From positions 30,989,366-31,053,365 of the forward strand of contig CM057135.1 in assembly GCA_029964075.1 (NCBI GenBank): a stretch of 64,000 bases of DNA. Direction: 5' to 3'. Positions 9,134 through 20,605 of the stretch are shown one piece after another; within the stretch, counting starts at the first letter, position 1, and every line of letters starts with the position of its first letter. Under the pieces are notes generated by a model. It was not told the origin of the DNA, ran no database searches, and was given only the letters and a program-made list of their open reading frames with translations. Origin of the DNA: Patiria pectinifera. Taxonomy: Eukaryota > Echinodermata > Asteroidea > Valvatida > Asterinidae. The translations under genes were made by a program, and so were the position numbers.

Positions 9134-12100
9134 TCAACTGGGCGTGCAATGATCGTGATCTGGCTGCTCCAGGCTAGCAATGATTTCTTTCAGTGCTACA
9201 TAAGTTCCAAAAGCAAACCCAACGATACCAAAGATGATAATGAAGACATTATATGCGACCCGTAGTCTCTTACGGGCGTCAGCATAGCCCTTGTCATAGA
9301 AGGCAAACTCTTGAAGTAACGGTGGAAAGATGATGGCAAGAGCAGATGAACTGAAGGCACCGATGAAGGCGATGAAGAGAGCTAGATGAGGTACAACCAT
9401 GGCTAGAACCACTGAAGGAACAAAAAAAAGGAAAAATAAGGACAAAATATTAGGATCGGAATGAAATTATGTAGCACTTCAACGGCTCACCAAAGTTAAG
9501 AGTATTCTCCCTTTCTTGCATCTGACAAAGTGGTTGTTGCTTTGGAAGCTTTTGTAAGTTTTTACTTGCAAAACTACATGTTTGTCATTAGAAAAAAAGT
9601 CACAAGGAATTAGGAAAATTGTGGCCAAGCTTTTGAAATTTGTAAAAACCCAGCACATTACAGAAACTTTAATTTGCCTCTTAAATGTTACATGTAAGAC
9701 AATCTTTAAGACAATTTTCTTATGGTTATATTCACCTAAGTAATACTTACTTGTAAGAGCAACTAGTAGCGTCCTGAATATCATTTCACCAACGAAGTGA
9801 TATCGCTCCCGCATTCTCTCCATGAAGAATGGCCACAGGATGACAATAGGTACGTAGAACTGAATACCGTACGATACAAAGATGGCTGCCACAAGCATGA
9901 TTCGAACTGCAAGGTACAATCTGAAGGTGCAAGAATAATGGATACTGGAGTCAGCCTCGGGAATAATGAGCTTCATCAATAAATGGGCTCCAATGTTATA
10001 GCCTATTCCATACTCTAGCAATACAAAACTGAGTCACTTTTGAATGAGACACTGACCAAGAAAGTCAGTTCTTGCAAGGTAGACTGTCCCTACCCCCTTT
10101 TAGAATCACTAAGGTGGGGACTGGGAATCAGTCTAACCGTGTCGCAGATCTGTTTGCGCACAGATCTACAAAATCACTTTTTCACTGATATAAAATGCTC
10201 AAAAGGTCACAATTCATTAGGAGAAAGAAATAGAATTGCACAGAAAGTTCATTGTAAAAATTAGGTGTATAAGGCCAAAATAAAAAAAAACATATTTAGC
10301 ATCCCCGCCCTCTTTGGAAGCCGCCTCCTTTTTTCCTTTTCTTTTTTAACCAAAAAAATGATAAATTTTTAATAGTGACATCATTTTGGCCTCTTTGCCT
10401 GTTGCATCTAGCCTGTATAAAGCTTGTATGTAATTTCCTGAGTCCGAGTGGTGGCCATTTTTAAAAAAAAGCTGGCGACAATCTTGAAAAATAGCCTGGC
10501 CAGTCGTTTGGAAATGGGTCAGGCAGCCATTTTGGAGAAAAAAAAGCCTCCTTCCTTTTTTTTTCAAACGGCAGGTCGCTTAAAAAAAAAGTTTTTCTTT
10601 TTATTTGATCTAAGGCCAAAAAAAAAAAAGTCTCCGGTTTCTGGTATGGAGCTTGCCCCAAAAGTGGTGCGGCGACGCGGCTTTTTTTTTGGGGGGGGGG
10701 GCTTCAAATGTCTGCTGATGACTGCAAATGGTGCCCGACTAAACTTAGTGCAAATATATGGGAGTCCAGAGAGGCCACATAAATCTTATTCTCGATCATA
10801 ACCCCTTCTAAAAACACGTTAAAATTGTGCAGCAGCAGAATTCCAGTCAAACCAGTGAGTTTGGCGGTTTTGAAACATCATCTTGTATTGAAAAAAAAAA
10901 ACGTTTTCATTTTGCCGACGCGCATGGCTACGGCGACGGGCGCGCATACCAGAAACCGGAGACTTTTTTTTTTTGGCCTAATGAGGAATGTGTTAAGGCA
11001 GACAGCTTACCCTGTGGTTGGTAGATTTAAGGTGATGGTTTCTGCAGTATTACTTCCGTTGCTTAGGTAACCAAGTATACCCATAGAGACGTACAGAGAC
11101 ACAACGATGGCCATTCCACTCAGCATGACACGGTTGAAATTCTGAGGATTCTTCATCTTGTTCTCTAACGGTAAAACCTTAAAAAACAAAAAAACACGAC
11201 AATTTCAATCACTCGATTTGTAGATTCCTACTTCACTTTGTCACTTGAAGCATGCCCTTACACTTCAAATATAATTCAATCACAACTTATAAATTTACAT
11301 ATAATAACTAACACAATGGCTGGGAATAAAGAGTAGTCTTGTTGCAAAGCTGAGCAAAGACCTGTTTTGTTTCACTGATGATACTGTTACAGAGATTGGA
11401 CGAGGAACTGTGGATTCGTGCTAAGAATGGACGAGGCGAATTCTTGCACAAATCTACAGTTCCGAGTCTATTTTTTCAAAACAACAAAGTAAGATTTGAG
11501 GCTTTGCATGGTGGAGATACTAAATAATGAAGGGTTTGCGGAAACACCATGTGCGAATAGTTTCTCAACTAAGAGAATGGTTCTGAAGAGAACCAGAGGT
11601 ATAAACTCGACGTTCCGGTCAGTATGCTCTGACCGTCTTCAGGAGAGTCAGGAGAAAACAACAAAGGTTTATTTAAATGTCCCATACATCTGACCCCACT
11701 CTCCGTGTTTTTAATAAGTGTAGATTTCGTAAAATTACCCATGCATACATATTTAGTCAATGTACAAGGCATGGAAGGCGTCAGTATAGTTAGGTTCAGA
11801 TCTCACTGCCAAAAGCAAGTCAACTTAGTAAGTCATGTCTGATAGCAACAGTTCTGAATTTTTCTTGACACAAAATACCTTCAAATCTTCTAGCTCATCA
11901 AGTGATATAGTAGGACACTAGTTCCCAGCATTATTGCTCTGCAATTTGTTTTTCATTTCACCTCTCCGCAGTACAATAATCGTAACTTTACAAAATTTTG
12001 GAATCCATGTATCTGTGGTTCGTTACGAATCTACAGTCAACTGTAGATTCATGAAAATAATCAACACTTTTAACAATAGTGTGACGTCACAAGTGTGAAG

Positions 12101-15100
12101 TATGGCTAGTCTGGCTTCTAGTCTAGTTGATCCGTTGGAGCTACCATGCTTACTTACCACTCCGATTCCCTCATAAGAATAGATGGCAGTACCAAAGAAA
12201 ATGAAGAATCCGTTCATAGAACCAGATAGAGGCAGTGTACTTGCGTCCACATGGTCAATTATGTTGGATATCAGATACTGTTGAAAAGAGACAAAGAGTC
12301 AAGAATAATTTCAGATTGCACATTTTTTTGTTCTTAAAAAAAAGAAAATTAAAAGCAGGTCAAAATTTTAATATTTCACAAAAATTAAAATTTGAATTGG
12401 AAAATTCTAAAAACAAAACAAAAACCACCAATTGTTCACATTACCTGGAATGGTTTACTTTCTAAAGCAAAGCCTTAGAGCTAAAGTCCATCATTTGCAG
12501 CCATCCGAAAAAGTAACTGGCGTATTATTGTTGAAAAACATACTTGGTTGAAAGATAGTAAGTGGACTAAACTCCCTGTGAAATTAATCTTTCTGGCAAG
12601 CTATCATTTTGAAGTAATCAACGAAAGAAGGCCTTTCCAACAGTGCGTCTTAAGACGCACCGTTGGAAAATTTAAATTAGTAGTTCGTTTTGTTATTCGG
12701 CGCAGCGCGCGCAAGCATTGGCACGACGCACAGGCGCGCGCGGTTGCTATAATTCGTCGGATCAGTGCGCGACATCGCGTATAGCTGCAATTCAAAACAA
12801 TTCAAAACATGATTCAGCAACTTTTGATTTGAAATTGAGATCTTAGAATGCTGTTTTTCTCGAAATATACAGCTAAAGCTGAGCTGAACCTTCACCAGGT
12901 TAGTTGTTCAGTATCCTTCATTATATTTTGAACACTTTTGTTGCTTCAAACGAACAAAATGCACAAATTACAAATGATGGACTATATCTTTAAATTCACT
13001 AGCTGCACAGAAAGAAAAGACACCCAACAACATGCTAACTGGTGTAATGTCAAGAGTGGTAGCAGACCTTAACCCTAACTCCCTAGGGGGTGTGCAAAAT
13101 TATATTGAAATTGGAGGATTCAGGACTGCCTAAAAGTTTCATAAACGACAACACTGAGAGGATTATGAAGGATTGAGGATTGAATTCTCTTCCAAGTTAC
13201 ACAGAATGCACCTGCATTCCACACAATGGCAATGTTGCAAGATTACACAAAACGCCCTAAAACAAAACTACCAAATTATTACGAAAAACCATACTGGACT
13301 GTTAGTGAATGACAGTTTAAACCATCCTGTAAAATCGTAGCACCTGATGTGTTGTCATTTTCAAGAAAAGTGGAATTTTTGTATCGATTTCCAATGCTGG
13401 TCGGCCGACCAGCGTTGGAAAACTGGCTTTTTTCATATACTTCTCTCAATTTATCATATTTAGTTAGTTCGCATTTTCTTTGCATGGATTACACACCTGT
13501 GAACGGGTACAAGCCAGCTAGTCTGGTTCCCTGGCCTTACGATTCCCTGACGTCTATAAATTGCTCTTTTTCAAGTTAAGTGGGGTCAGGGAACCAGACT
13601 ACAAATAAAGAATTGTTTTTCTTGATTTTCCAGCATCTACCAACCCAAAACGTCAAACAAGTCAGTTTAACAATATTTGCTATAAAATACTAACCCCCCA
13701 AATCCATTAATTTCTTTAAAAGTGGTAGACTTTTGGTTGAATATTTTTGACGAGCATACAAGAACATTAGCATAGGAAACAGGTACAACTACTAAAACTA
13801 CAGTCAAGTAGATGCTGATGAGTCTATGGGTACATAAACAACTCAATAAATAGTAGGAGGATTCTTACCTCATAGATGATGAGTATAGACACCACAGTCA
13901 GGATATTAGCGAGCATTGAGAATGGAGCTAAGTCATCCAGATTCCTGATGTAGCAATAGATGAGCACCATAGGGAAAAACATCAGGATGAAGAGTTGTAC
14001 ATCAGGAACACCAGTGCCGTAATAAAAACAGTAAATCTGATGGCAAGAAAGATAGACAGGGATTCAGCTTTCAATAATGTTGAGGATTTCAAGGTTTCTT
14101 CTTCAATTGAAACTGTCAATTTTCGGTAGTTGAATTAAAAGTAACTTTGAGCAGGGATGTAGTCGAGTCCATCCTAAGTCCCTGCAAGTCCCAAATCAAA
14201 TTACAAGCTATTTAATTTAATGAGCTTTGACAAAGGCATCCCTTTGTGATTGTTCATCCACTGTTACTTGTGACTGGACTTGTGATTTACTTGCGACTGG
14301 ACTTTTGATCGACTTGACTATATCCCTGACTTCTAGTAAGAGTCCAGACAAAGAGGCAAGGTGTAAACAAACCATGCCTCAACAAAAATGAGCTACACAA
14401 TGACAAGACTTGCTGACTTACCTGTCTGATATTGTCAGCCATGAAGAGAAAGTAAACACAGCAGAATCCTAGCTGAGTGAATATAAGAAACCCGTTCACT
14501 ATGTAACTGAAATAAGAATGATCAGATCATTGGATTATTATCAAATATTTCTAAAGGAACTATGTTTAAATTTGATTTACTTTAACCCTAGGTATTTTTG
14601 CTAGGAACCATACCCATCCTGGCAAATTCCAACACCATATGGGAAACTGTATACACATATTTCTGACTTTGATTCTGGAGGTGTGCCAACCCAATGTAAA
14701 AGACTGTCAGTTTAGGGGTACTGTACCCATTTTGACAGATTCCAACTAAACATGCCGTTGGGCTTTGATGGGTTGATTTCTGTTAGGGTTAAACGTATTG
14801 CTGTCGATTACATTTTGACAGTATGAGTAAGACACTGAGTTTTACATTCACAATTTGTTAGTCCGACACCAGGAGGTATTCCAAGCTGCACATGTCTGGT
14901 ATGAATATCGCTGCACTTGTTTCTCAAGAATTCTACACCATATCTCACAACTTACTCACCGACCAATGACGCACTTTCTTCGTAACCAGGCAACTGGGCC
15001 GTGTTTCAGAGACTGCTCGGCAACTTCACCGTAATCTAGCGTGACGCTTCCAGTTCTGAAGATTAACATTTCATGAAACACATTATCAGTCCAATAGAAA

Positions 15101-18100
15101 AATTGTTAACCCTACCCCTTTCAAACTTTTGCTGGCTCCCTATTTTAGCTAAAAAAAATCACACAGCAACTATAAATGAATAAAACTGCTTTGATTACAA
15201 AACATCCAGGAGAAATAAGTAGTTTGGAATTTGCAAGATTAAATAAAAAAAAAGCAAGGCACAAAAAAAAGCAGCTATGCGCATTGTCAAAAACAGAAAA
15301 CAACAGAAGCTACAAACAATTTCTAATGCTTTGAGATTTTAATTACTTGAATAATACTCAAAGCAGCTGATCTACAGAAACAAATGCAAAGTTATGAAGT
15401 CAATTTTTTTGTTTTTGTTTCACTGTTGTAATATTTTCAGTATTTCTGTATCTTCTTCAAACAAAATCTCTCATACAGAAATGAGGTATGGTATATAAAC
15501 AAGTGTTTGAAACTTTAATTAATCCTACTATAAGTTATAATAGCATTGCAAATACAAAAGTTAAAAGACAACAAATATTTCAATATTTTAAAATTGGTTT
15601 TAGTTTAGGTTCTTTGAATTAAAGTCTATGATTTTACGAGTGTTTTCCTTTTCTTTTGGAAGTCAGACCTAAATCTCCTATACAGTATTTATTGTGCCCA
15701 TATTAACCCTCCTACTAGGTCACCAATGGTCAAAATGTTTGTATCTCACCTCCTGGCATATTGTGTACAAATCAATGGGGGTCTTGACCAATACTGACCC
15801 AAGTAATAACAAGGCTGAAAATGCATGTTTCCATGGGATTTTTTTTTAATGATTCAGTTATTGGCTTTGTGGGATACTTGCTTGGTAAGAAATCCATAGT
15901 CATGCTTTGGTGGGACTGTAGATTCTACAGCATAAAATTGAGGATCTAAAGTGTGACATTTTCACTGCCTCCGTTACATTGGTACTTTGTAAATTACCAT
16001 TCAAGTATCATTAACCCTAACCCACCTCACTCCTCCAAAATCCTCCTGGCGGTTTTGGAGGATTCTAGAGGATTGAGGATGAATGGTGATTGAATCAAAT
16101 GAGGATTCTGGAGGATTGAGGATGAATGGTGATTGAAGCACATGAGGATTTTGGAGGATTGAGGATGAATGGTGAATGAAGCACAAGAGGATTTTGGAGG
16201 ATTGAGGATGAATGCATTTTGAGGCAGGACTGTCTGATGATTTTGAAGGATTTGGCGTTGGTTATTCTTTATTTAAACACGAGTGCAAAGTTTTGGGATG
16301 AGGAGGATTTTGGAGGATTGAGGATGAATGCATTTTGAGGCAGGACTGTCTGACAATTTTGAAAAATTTAGGAAAATTTTGGAGGATTGAGGATGGTTGT
16401 AAGCAACAAGGGCCTAGGGGGTTAGGGTTAAGAATGACTTCAAAGGATGTTGTATTTGTTGGTAGGTAGTTTGCTATTCATAATCACTCTTGGAGGACTG
16501 CATTGAGGAGTGCAACAGAATTATAAAATCATGTAGATGTCAGTTGTAAAAGGAAAAAAACTGGACCCCAAATTTATAGAATGACTCGGATGTCTTTCAG
16601 TCCTGAATCCTTAAAAGTCCAGTAACGTCTTAGGGTGGTATTTGATGAATTTAGGACAGTAGGGGTAATATCTTAAATGTTGTTTTTATCAAAGTATTCG
16701 TTCATCAAGCATGAACCCATGTGTTTTCTGTTATGTAATTATCTCATTTGTTAACCGCCTTTCTTACCTTTCACATAGATCATGACACACAACCACCATG
16801 ATGTGCATACAAGTCAATGCAATGACTCCCATGGCTGCAAGGCCTAGCGGTCCAACCTTTGGGGAAAAAAGGAACAATACAGAGTGGATAAAAAAAAATA
16901 ACGAAACTGAGATATTATTGCTAATTGCAACAGAAGTAGGGCCCATGTGAATCAAAGGGAGATATCCTCTGTTAGGGTTGAATATCCTCTTTAAAATGAC
17001 ACCCTGATCATGTCCTTACATTCACGGTTGACTGAGCAGTGACCAATTTTATGAAAGGGTCTATTTAGAGAATTGTGACACTTTTTTTCATTTGTGGTTT
17101 TTGTGGTGTCATTTGTCAAAGAGTGAAAAGCTATTGCTGCCAATCAAGGCAGGTGGGGAAAAAAGAGATTTCACCATGAAAAGTGGCGCAATTCTCTTAA
17201 TAGACCCTTTCATAAAATTGGTCACTGCTCAGTCAACCGTGAATGTAAGGACATGATCAGGGTGTCATTTTAAAGAGGAGATTCAACCCTAACAGAGGAT
17301 ATCTCCCTTTGATTCACATGTGCCCTACTTCTGTTCCAATTAGCAATAATATTTCCGTTTGTTTTTTTGTTTTTTTATCCACCCTGTTTAACAAGAAAAT
17401 GTCATTTTGGGCGTTCACTACTTTGTCTAATAACCCAGGATCACACTAGGTGAAGTGATGCAAGGTTTTATACTGGATAACTGTTTTAACTATTTGTTAT
17501 TTGAAAACTGGTCACGATGTGGTGCTGGGCATCTCAGACATTACTGTGTGCGTAGTTCTCCTGAATCATGTGATATACAATGTAGCAACAGTGTGCCTAG
17601 TCTTGAGAATGCACAGCTAAAATGTATCAAATAAAAGAACTCAGGACACTAGATATTATTCACAAAGCTTTATACATGTAGGTAATTTTTCAAATTGCTA
17701 ATACAAATGCACTTGTCTATGGTGGGATCAAAGCATACTGTCATCTTTTTTAACAATCAATTATTTTTTGTACAAACATGACAAAGCAAATGCAAAAGAA
17801 AGTCCCCTCACACCATGAGGTAGGCAAGAATCTTTTGAGATTTGGAAGGTGTGTATCCACAGATAAGATGAGACAACAATACAGTGGGTATATTGAGATT
17901 GACTCACCAAGATTCCTGCTTGCTTCACTGCATACGGTAGTCCCAATAGACCTGTTCCTATATTCCCTTTTAGTATGTGCATAAACGTCTGCAAATCACT
18001 GCAATGAACAACAAAATCAAATCACAGTCTTTAGCAAGAATATTTAAAAAATGCTTTTTACTTTGGGAATGGTTCAACCCTTCTGTTCATAGAGCATACA

Positions 18101-20605
18101 GCATGGGTCAAGTATACCGGCACCTTCACTTTTAGCTTCCAGGCCAAACACAAGCATCAACATATCCCCAGTGCAAGCAACTGTTGGAAGTGTACCCTCT
18201 GCTTGATAATTTGTGCCAATTTCCTTGTTGTCTTTTGTAAGATCTCGGCCATCGAGTGACGAAAATTTTTGAAACTCGGTACATGCATAGAGCAACTCAT
18301 CATGAACAAACTCAAGAAATTTCATAACTATAGGTCAAAGGGTTTTGGAATTATGGCTAATTTGATTATTCATGTACGAATGGTAATTCTGCTCTGTGTA
18401 CACGACGTATATGGGAAAATTCAGTTTTCACGGCGCGTAGCGCCGGAAAATTTTTCGCTGCGCGGCAACCTGTGGTCCAATTTTTATATTTTTGGTATCA
18501 AAAGATGCGCAAGGCTCGAGGCTAAAAAGTCCTAAAAGCTCGGGTCGCAAAATTTTTTGTGTGGAGGCTACCCCCCCCCCCGCCCCTTTTAGGGTTAAAT
18601 ACTTGAACCAAATATATAGGAGGCTATGGCTCCGATACATGTTGCAAAAATGAAGCCATAGTCGCGTACAACAGCTGCCGCTTAAAGCTTAAACCAAGCC
18701 TGAAGAGCTGAACCTGCACCCAAAGCCATGTTTTCAGAAATGGCTATGGATGAATATGACATCAGTTGTAGTTGATGATAATAGATCGGTCTGTTGGCTT
18801 GAGTGATTACACCTCAAGTTCATGATAATGGCTAACTACTGTCGATGTTCTTGACCCTTGTGGCCCAGGGTGCATTGCCGAGTGCAACAGTCTCATTTGG
18901 TGACTATCATGAATTGTTATCTTTGGAATATCTTGTACTTTGAAATCAGTGCACTGAAGTACTCAGATATCTTGGCTATTCAAATGATGTCAGGTGACAA
19001 GTTTTGGCTCAAACTAGAAAACAGGTTGATCCAAATGCATTGTAAAAGGGTCACTCCATACACTAAAGCGTTCAAAAGTCTGACCCTTTCTGTGTCCTTA
19101 TTACACCTGACATGTGTAATTGCCATGCAACTATTATTAACATTGGCTTCCCTTCAAACTACAGTGGAACGCTGCTATAACGAACATCGTGGGATCCACA
19201 AAAAGTGTTCGTAATAACAATCGTTCGGTATAGCGATTTTGAACCGCCGGTACCCTCTTTTGACCAAAATTGAAGTCACTGAACTGGCATTTCTCACATC
19301 TTGTGGCCGCACGGGGAGTTGTCACAAAACTTTACCAACTGGTGGTTTTCCCTTTCATTCCGTGGGGAAATAATAGCCATCTATCGCTCTTCAACATTCA
19401 AACACGATGTAACCATGGGTGGTTTAATGTTCGGGGTTTAAAAGTGGCCCAAACAGTGTTTAATACATGTGCAATGTTTTTTTTGTTAATCTGTTGACTT
19501 TTTTTCAACAACGATGTTCGTGTGGTTTGTACTTTATTAAAACCGGGAGCCAAGGATGATGTTCGGTATAGCCGAATGTTCGGTATAGCGGTGTTCGGTA
19601 TAGCGGCATTCCACTGCACATACTTTTTCGTTTAGCAGATAATTTGTGTTACATAATCACTCTTTGAGATAGAAGGCATGAAAGAATGCGTTCTGAAGTT
19701 TCAAAATGTTTTATCAGATGTAACAGGAAACACCAAAAATCAAATTGGACCCCAAATTTATGGAATGACCGAAAGCCATTGTGAGTTGGCTCCACAGATA
19801 AATAAAAGAATGAGCTAACCTACATGCACATCATCCCTTAAAGCTATAGTCCATCATTTGCAGCCCTCCGAAAAAGTAACTGGCGTGTTATTGTTGAAAA
19901 ACATACTTGGTTCAAAGATAGTAAGTGGACTTAACTCCCTGTGAAATTAATCTTTCTGGCAAGCTATCATTTTGAAGTAATCAACGAAAGAAGGCCTTTC
20001 CAACGGTGCGTCTGAAGACGCACCGTAGGAAAATTTAAATTAGTAGTTCGTTTTGTTATTCGGCGCAGCGCGCGCAAGCATTGGCACAGGCGCGCTGTTG
20101 CTATAATTCGTCGGATCAGTGTGCGACATCGCGTATAGCTGCAATTCAAACAATTCAAAACATGATTCAGCAACTTTTGATTTGAAATTGAGATCCTAGA
20201 ATGCTGTTTTTCTCGGAATATACAGCTGAAGCTGAGCTGAAACTTCATCAGGTTAGTTGTTCAGTATCCTTCATTAGATTTTGAACACTTTTGTTGCTTC
20301 AAACGAACAAAATGCACAAATTACAAATGATGGACTATATCTTTAAATCATTAAATACTGTGGTCAGCTACTTGTTGAGACACGTTTCCTAAAATATAAA
20401 ATACTGACGTGGTGGCATGTTCAGTGGTCAGTCGTGACTCCGTTGACAGGGTGAAGTGTTGGTGCTGTGTGCCTCTGAATTCCACATCGTCACGTAAGTT
20501 TTCCTGGGACCCAGCTAGGACTCTGCCAAGGTTTCTGGGTGGGGGTTTGGTCGTGGGTGGGTAACTCTTGGAGTGATCACGGAGTAAGGGTTGCTGCTCC
20601 GCCAT
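9134..20605 (-). CDS. SLC36A1/4-like: SLC36 proton-coupled amino acid transporter, complete, 10 exons
   Basis: A proton/amino-acid symporter of the SLC36 (PAT) family, which moves small neutral amino acids across the plasma or lysosomal membrane. Coding exons in transcript order: 20605-20409, 17998-17908, 16856-16768, 15055-14960, 14506-14422, 14036-13869, 12277-12158, 11177-11011, 9920-9751, 9411-9134. They total 1461 bp with phase intact at every junction, giving 486 residues; human SLC36A1 has 476. Family signatures are [18 protein letters not shown] [19 protein letters not shown] (transmembrane helix 1), [52 protein letters not shown] and [18 protein letters not shown]. About eleven hydrophobic segments are present. 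The N-terminus MAEQQPLL has an acidic dileucine (E3xxxL7L8), a typical lysosomal sorting signal. The start ATG has a strong context (AAAATGGCG), and a spliced 5' leader probably begins at 20635. I cannot tell SLC36A1 from SLC36A4 orthology. Confidence 0.96.
10614..10978. mobile_element. PIF/Harbinger-like MITE, 365 bp, copy 2
   Basis: It lies in the intron between SLC36 exons 8 and 9. The left end is GGCC, an A-run, then GTCTCCGGTTTCTGGTATG. The right end is CATACCAGAAACCGGAGAC, a T-run, then GGCC. The inverted ends are about 35 bp and essentially perfect. TAA flanks both sides. It has the same length as the copy at 867-1231 and similar internal sequence (GACTGCAAATGGTGCCCGAC), so the two are recent relatives. 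It ends only 33 bp from the donor of exon 8. Confidence 0.88.
12479..12989. mobile_element. About 510-bp TTAA-flanked MITE, copy 1
   Basis: It lies between SLC36 exons 6 and 7. Its ends are AGCTAAAGTCCATCATTTG and, inverted, CAAATGATGGACTATATCT. The right side is flanked by TTAA; the left TTAA has decayed to TTAG. A near-identical copy lies at 19842-20342. An internal hairpin at 12634-12669 pairs TTTCCAACAGTGCGTCT with its complement. A TTAA target fits piggyBac or Kolobok elements. It has no coding capacity. Confidence 0.82.
13069..13190. mobile_element. Left end of a CCCTAA-terminated, TTAA-flanked element (partial)
   Basis: TTAA is followed by CCCTAACTCCCTAGGGGG and then by GAGGATTCAGGA and GAGGATTGAGGA motifs like those in the complete element at 16015-16427. 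I could not find its right end, so it may be truncated. Confidence 0.45.
13519..13601. repeat. 83-bp hairpin with TAGTCTGGTTCCCTG arms
   Basis: TAGTCTGGTTCCCTG at the left is matched by CAGGGAACCAGACTA at the right, a 15-bp perfect stem with a loop of about 50 bp. It lies in the SLC36 intron between exons 6 and 7. A single arm-like copy (AGTCTGGTTCCCAG) also occurs near 26689, which suggests a dispersed element. Confidence 0.6.
14152..14328. mobile_element. hAT-like MITE of about 177 bp
   Basis: It starts CAGGGATGTAGTCGAGTCCA and ends with the inverted GATCGACTTGACTATATCCCTG. The flanks ACTTTGAG and ACTTCTAG agree at six of eight bases, consistent with a decayed 8-bp duplication. CAGGG ends and an 8-bp duplication are typical of hAT elements. 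Related sequence occurs near 52001-52146 and 57690-57830 inside DYNC2H1 introns. It lies between SLC36 exons 5 and 6. Confidence 0.6.
14586..14788. mobile_element. CCCTA-terminated, TTAA-flanked element, 203 bp
   Basis: TTAA then CCCTAGGTATTTTTGC on the left; CTGTTAGGG then TTAA on the right. The inverted match is short (CCCTA), but the TTAA flanks are intact on both sides and internal phrases such as ACCCATCCTGG recur in the intron element at 29324. It lies between SLC36 exons 4 and 5. Confidence 0.5.
16015..16427. mobile_element. CCCTAACCC-terminated, TTAA-flanked element with internal minisatellite
   Basis: TTAA (16011-16014) then CCCTAACCC on the left; GGGTTAGGG then TTAA (16428-16431) on the right. 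The inside is filled with copies of GGAGGATTGAGGATGAATG, about 43 bp apart between roughly 16050 and 16215, with more scattered copies to 16390. It lies in the SLC36 intron between exons 3 and 4. It has no coding capacity and is the best-preserved member of a family seen several times in this window. Confidence 0.75.
16880..17386. mobile_element. 500-bp foldback (long inverted repeat) next to SLC36 exon 3
   Basis: The outer ends AGTGGATAAAAAAA and TTTTTTTATCCACC are inverted. The arms then pair over about 190-200 bp with few mismatches: for example ATCAAAGGGAGATATCCTCT against AGAGGATATCTCCCTTTGAT, and TTACATTCACGGTTGACTGA against TCAGTCAACCGTGAATGTAA. The central spacer is about 80 bp. It starts 24 bp upstream of the first base of exon 3 on the minus strand, so in pre-mRNA a long double-stranded stem would sit right beside this splice acceptor. 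Confidence 0.85.
19162..19616. mobile_element. Pogo/Tc1-mariner-like MITE, 455 bp
   Basis: It begins CAGTGGAACGCTGCTATAAC and ends with the inverted GTTCGGTATAGCGGCATTCCACTG. A TA dinucleotide precedes the left end; the right flank has decayed. CAGTGGAA...CGCTATAACGAAC ends are typical of pogo/Tigger elements. Several extra copies of GTTCGGTATAGC lie inside the right end. It lies in the SLC36 intron between exons 1 and 2 and has no transposase. Confidence 0.7.
19842..20342. mobile_element. 501-bp TTAA-flanked MITE, copy 2
   Basis: TTAA flanks both ends (19838-19841 and 20343-20346). The inverted ends are AGCTATAGTCCATCATTTG and CAAATGATGGACTATATCT. The sequence closely matches the copy at 12479-12989, including the internal hairpin around 19997-20031. 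It ends about 66 bp from the donor of SLC36 exon 1. Confidence 0.88.

Noticed and set aside
9479..10021. 180-codon open frame on the minus strand
   Set aside because: It is SLC36 exon 9 (9920-9751) read through into the introns on both sides; the junction phases fit only the spliced form.
18074..18325. 83-codon open frame on the minus strand upstream of SLC36 exon 2
   Set aside because: It has no matching splice sites, would disrupt the phase between exons 1 and 2, and adjoins low-complexity repeat-like sequence. A repeat-derived frame is more likely than an alternative exon.
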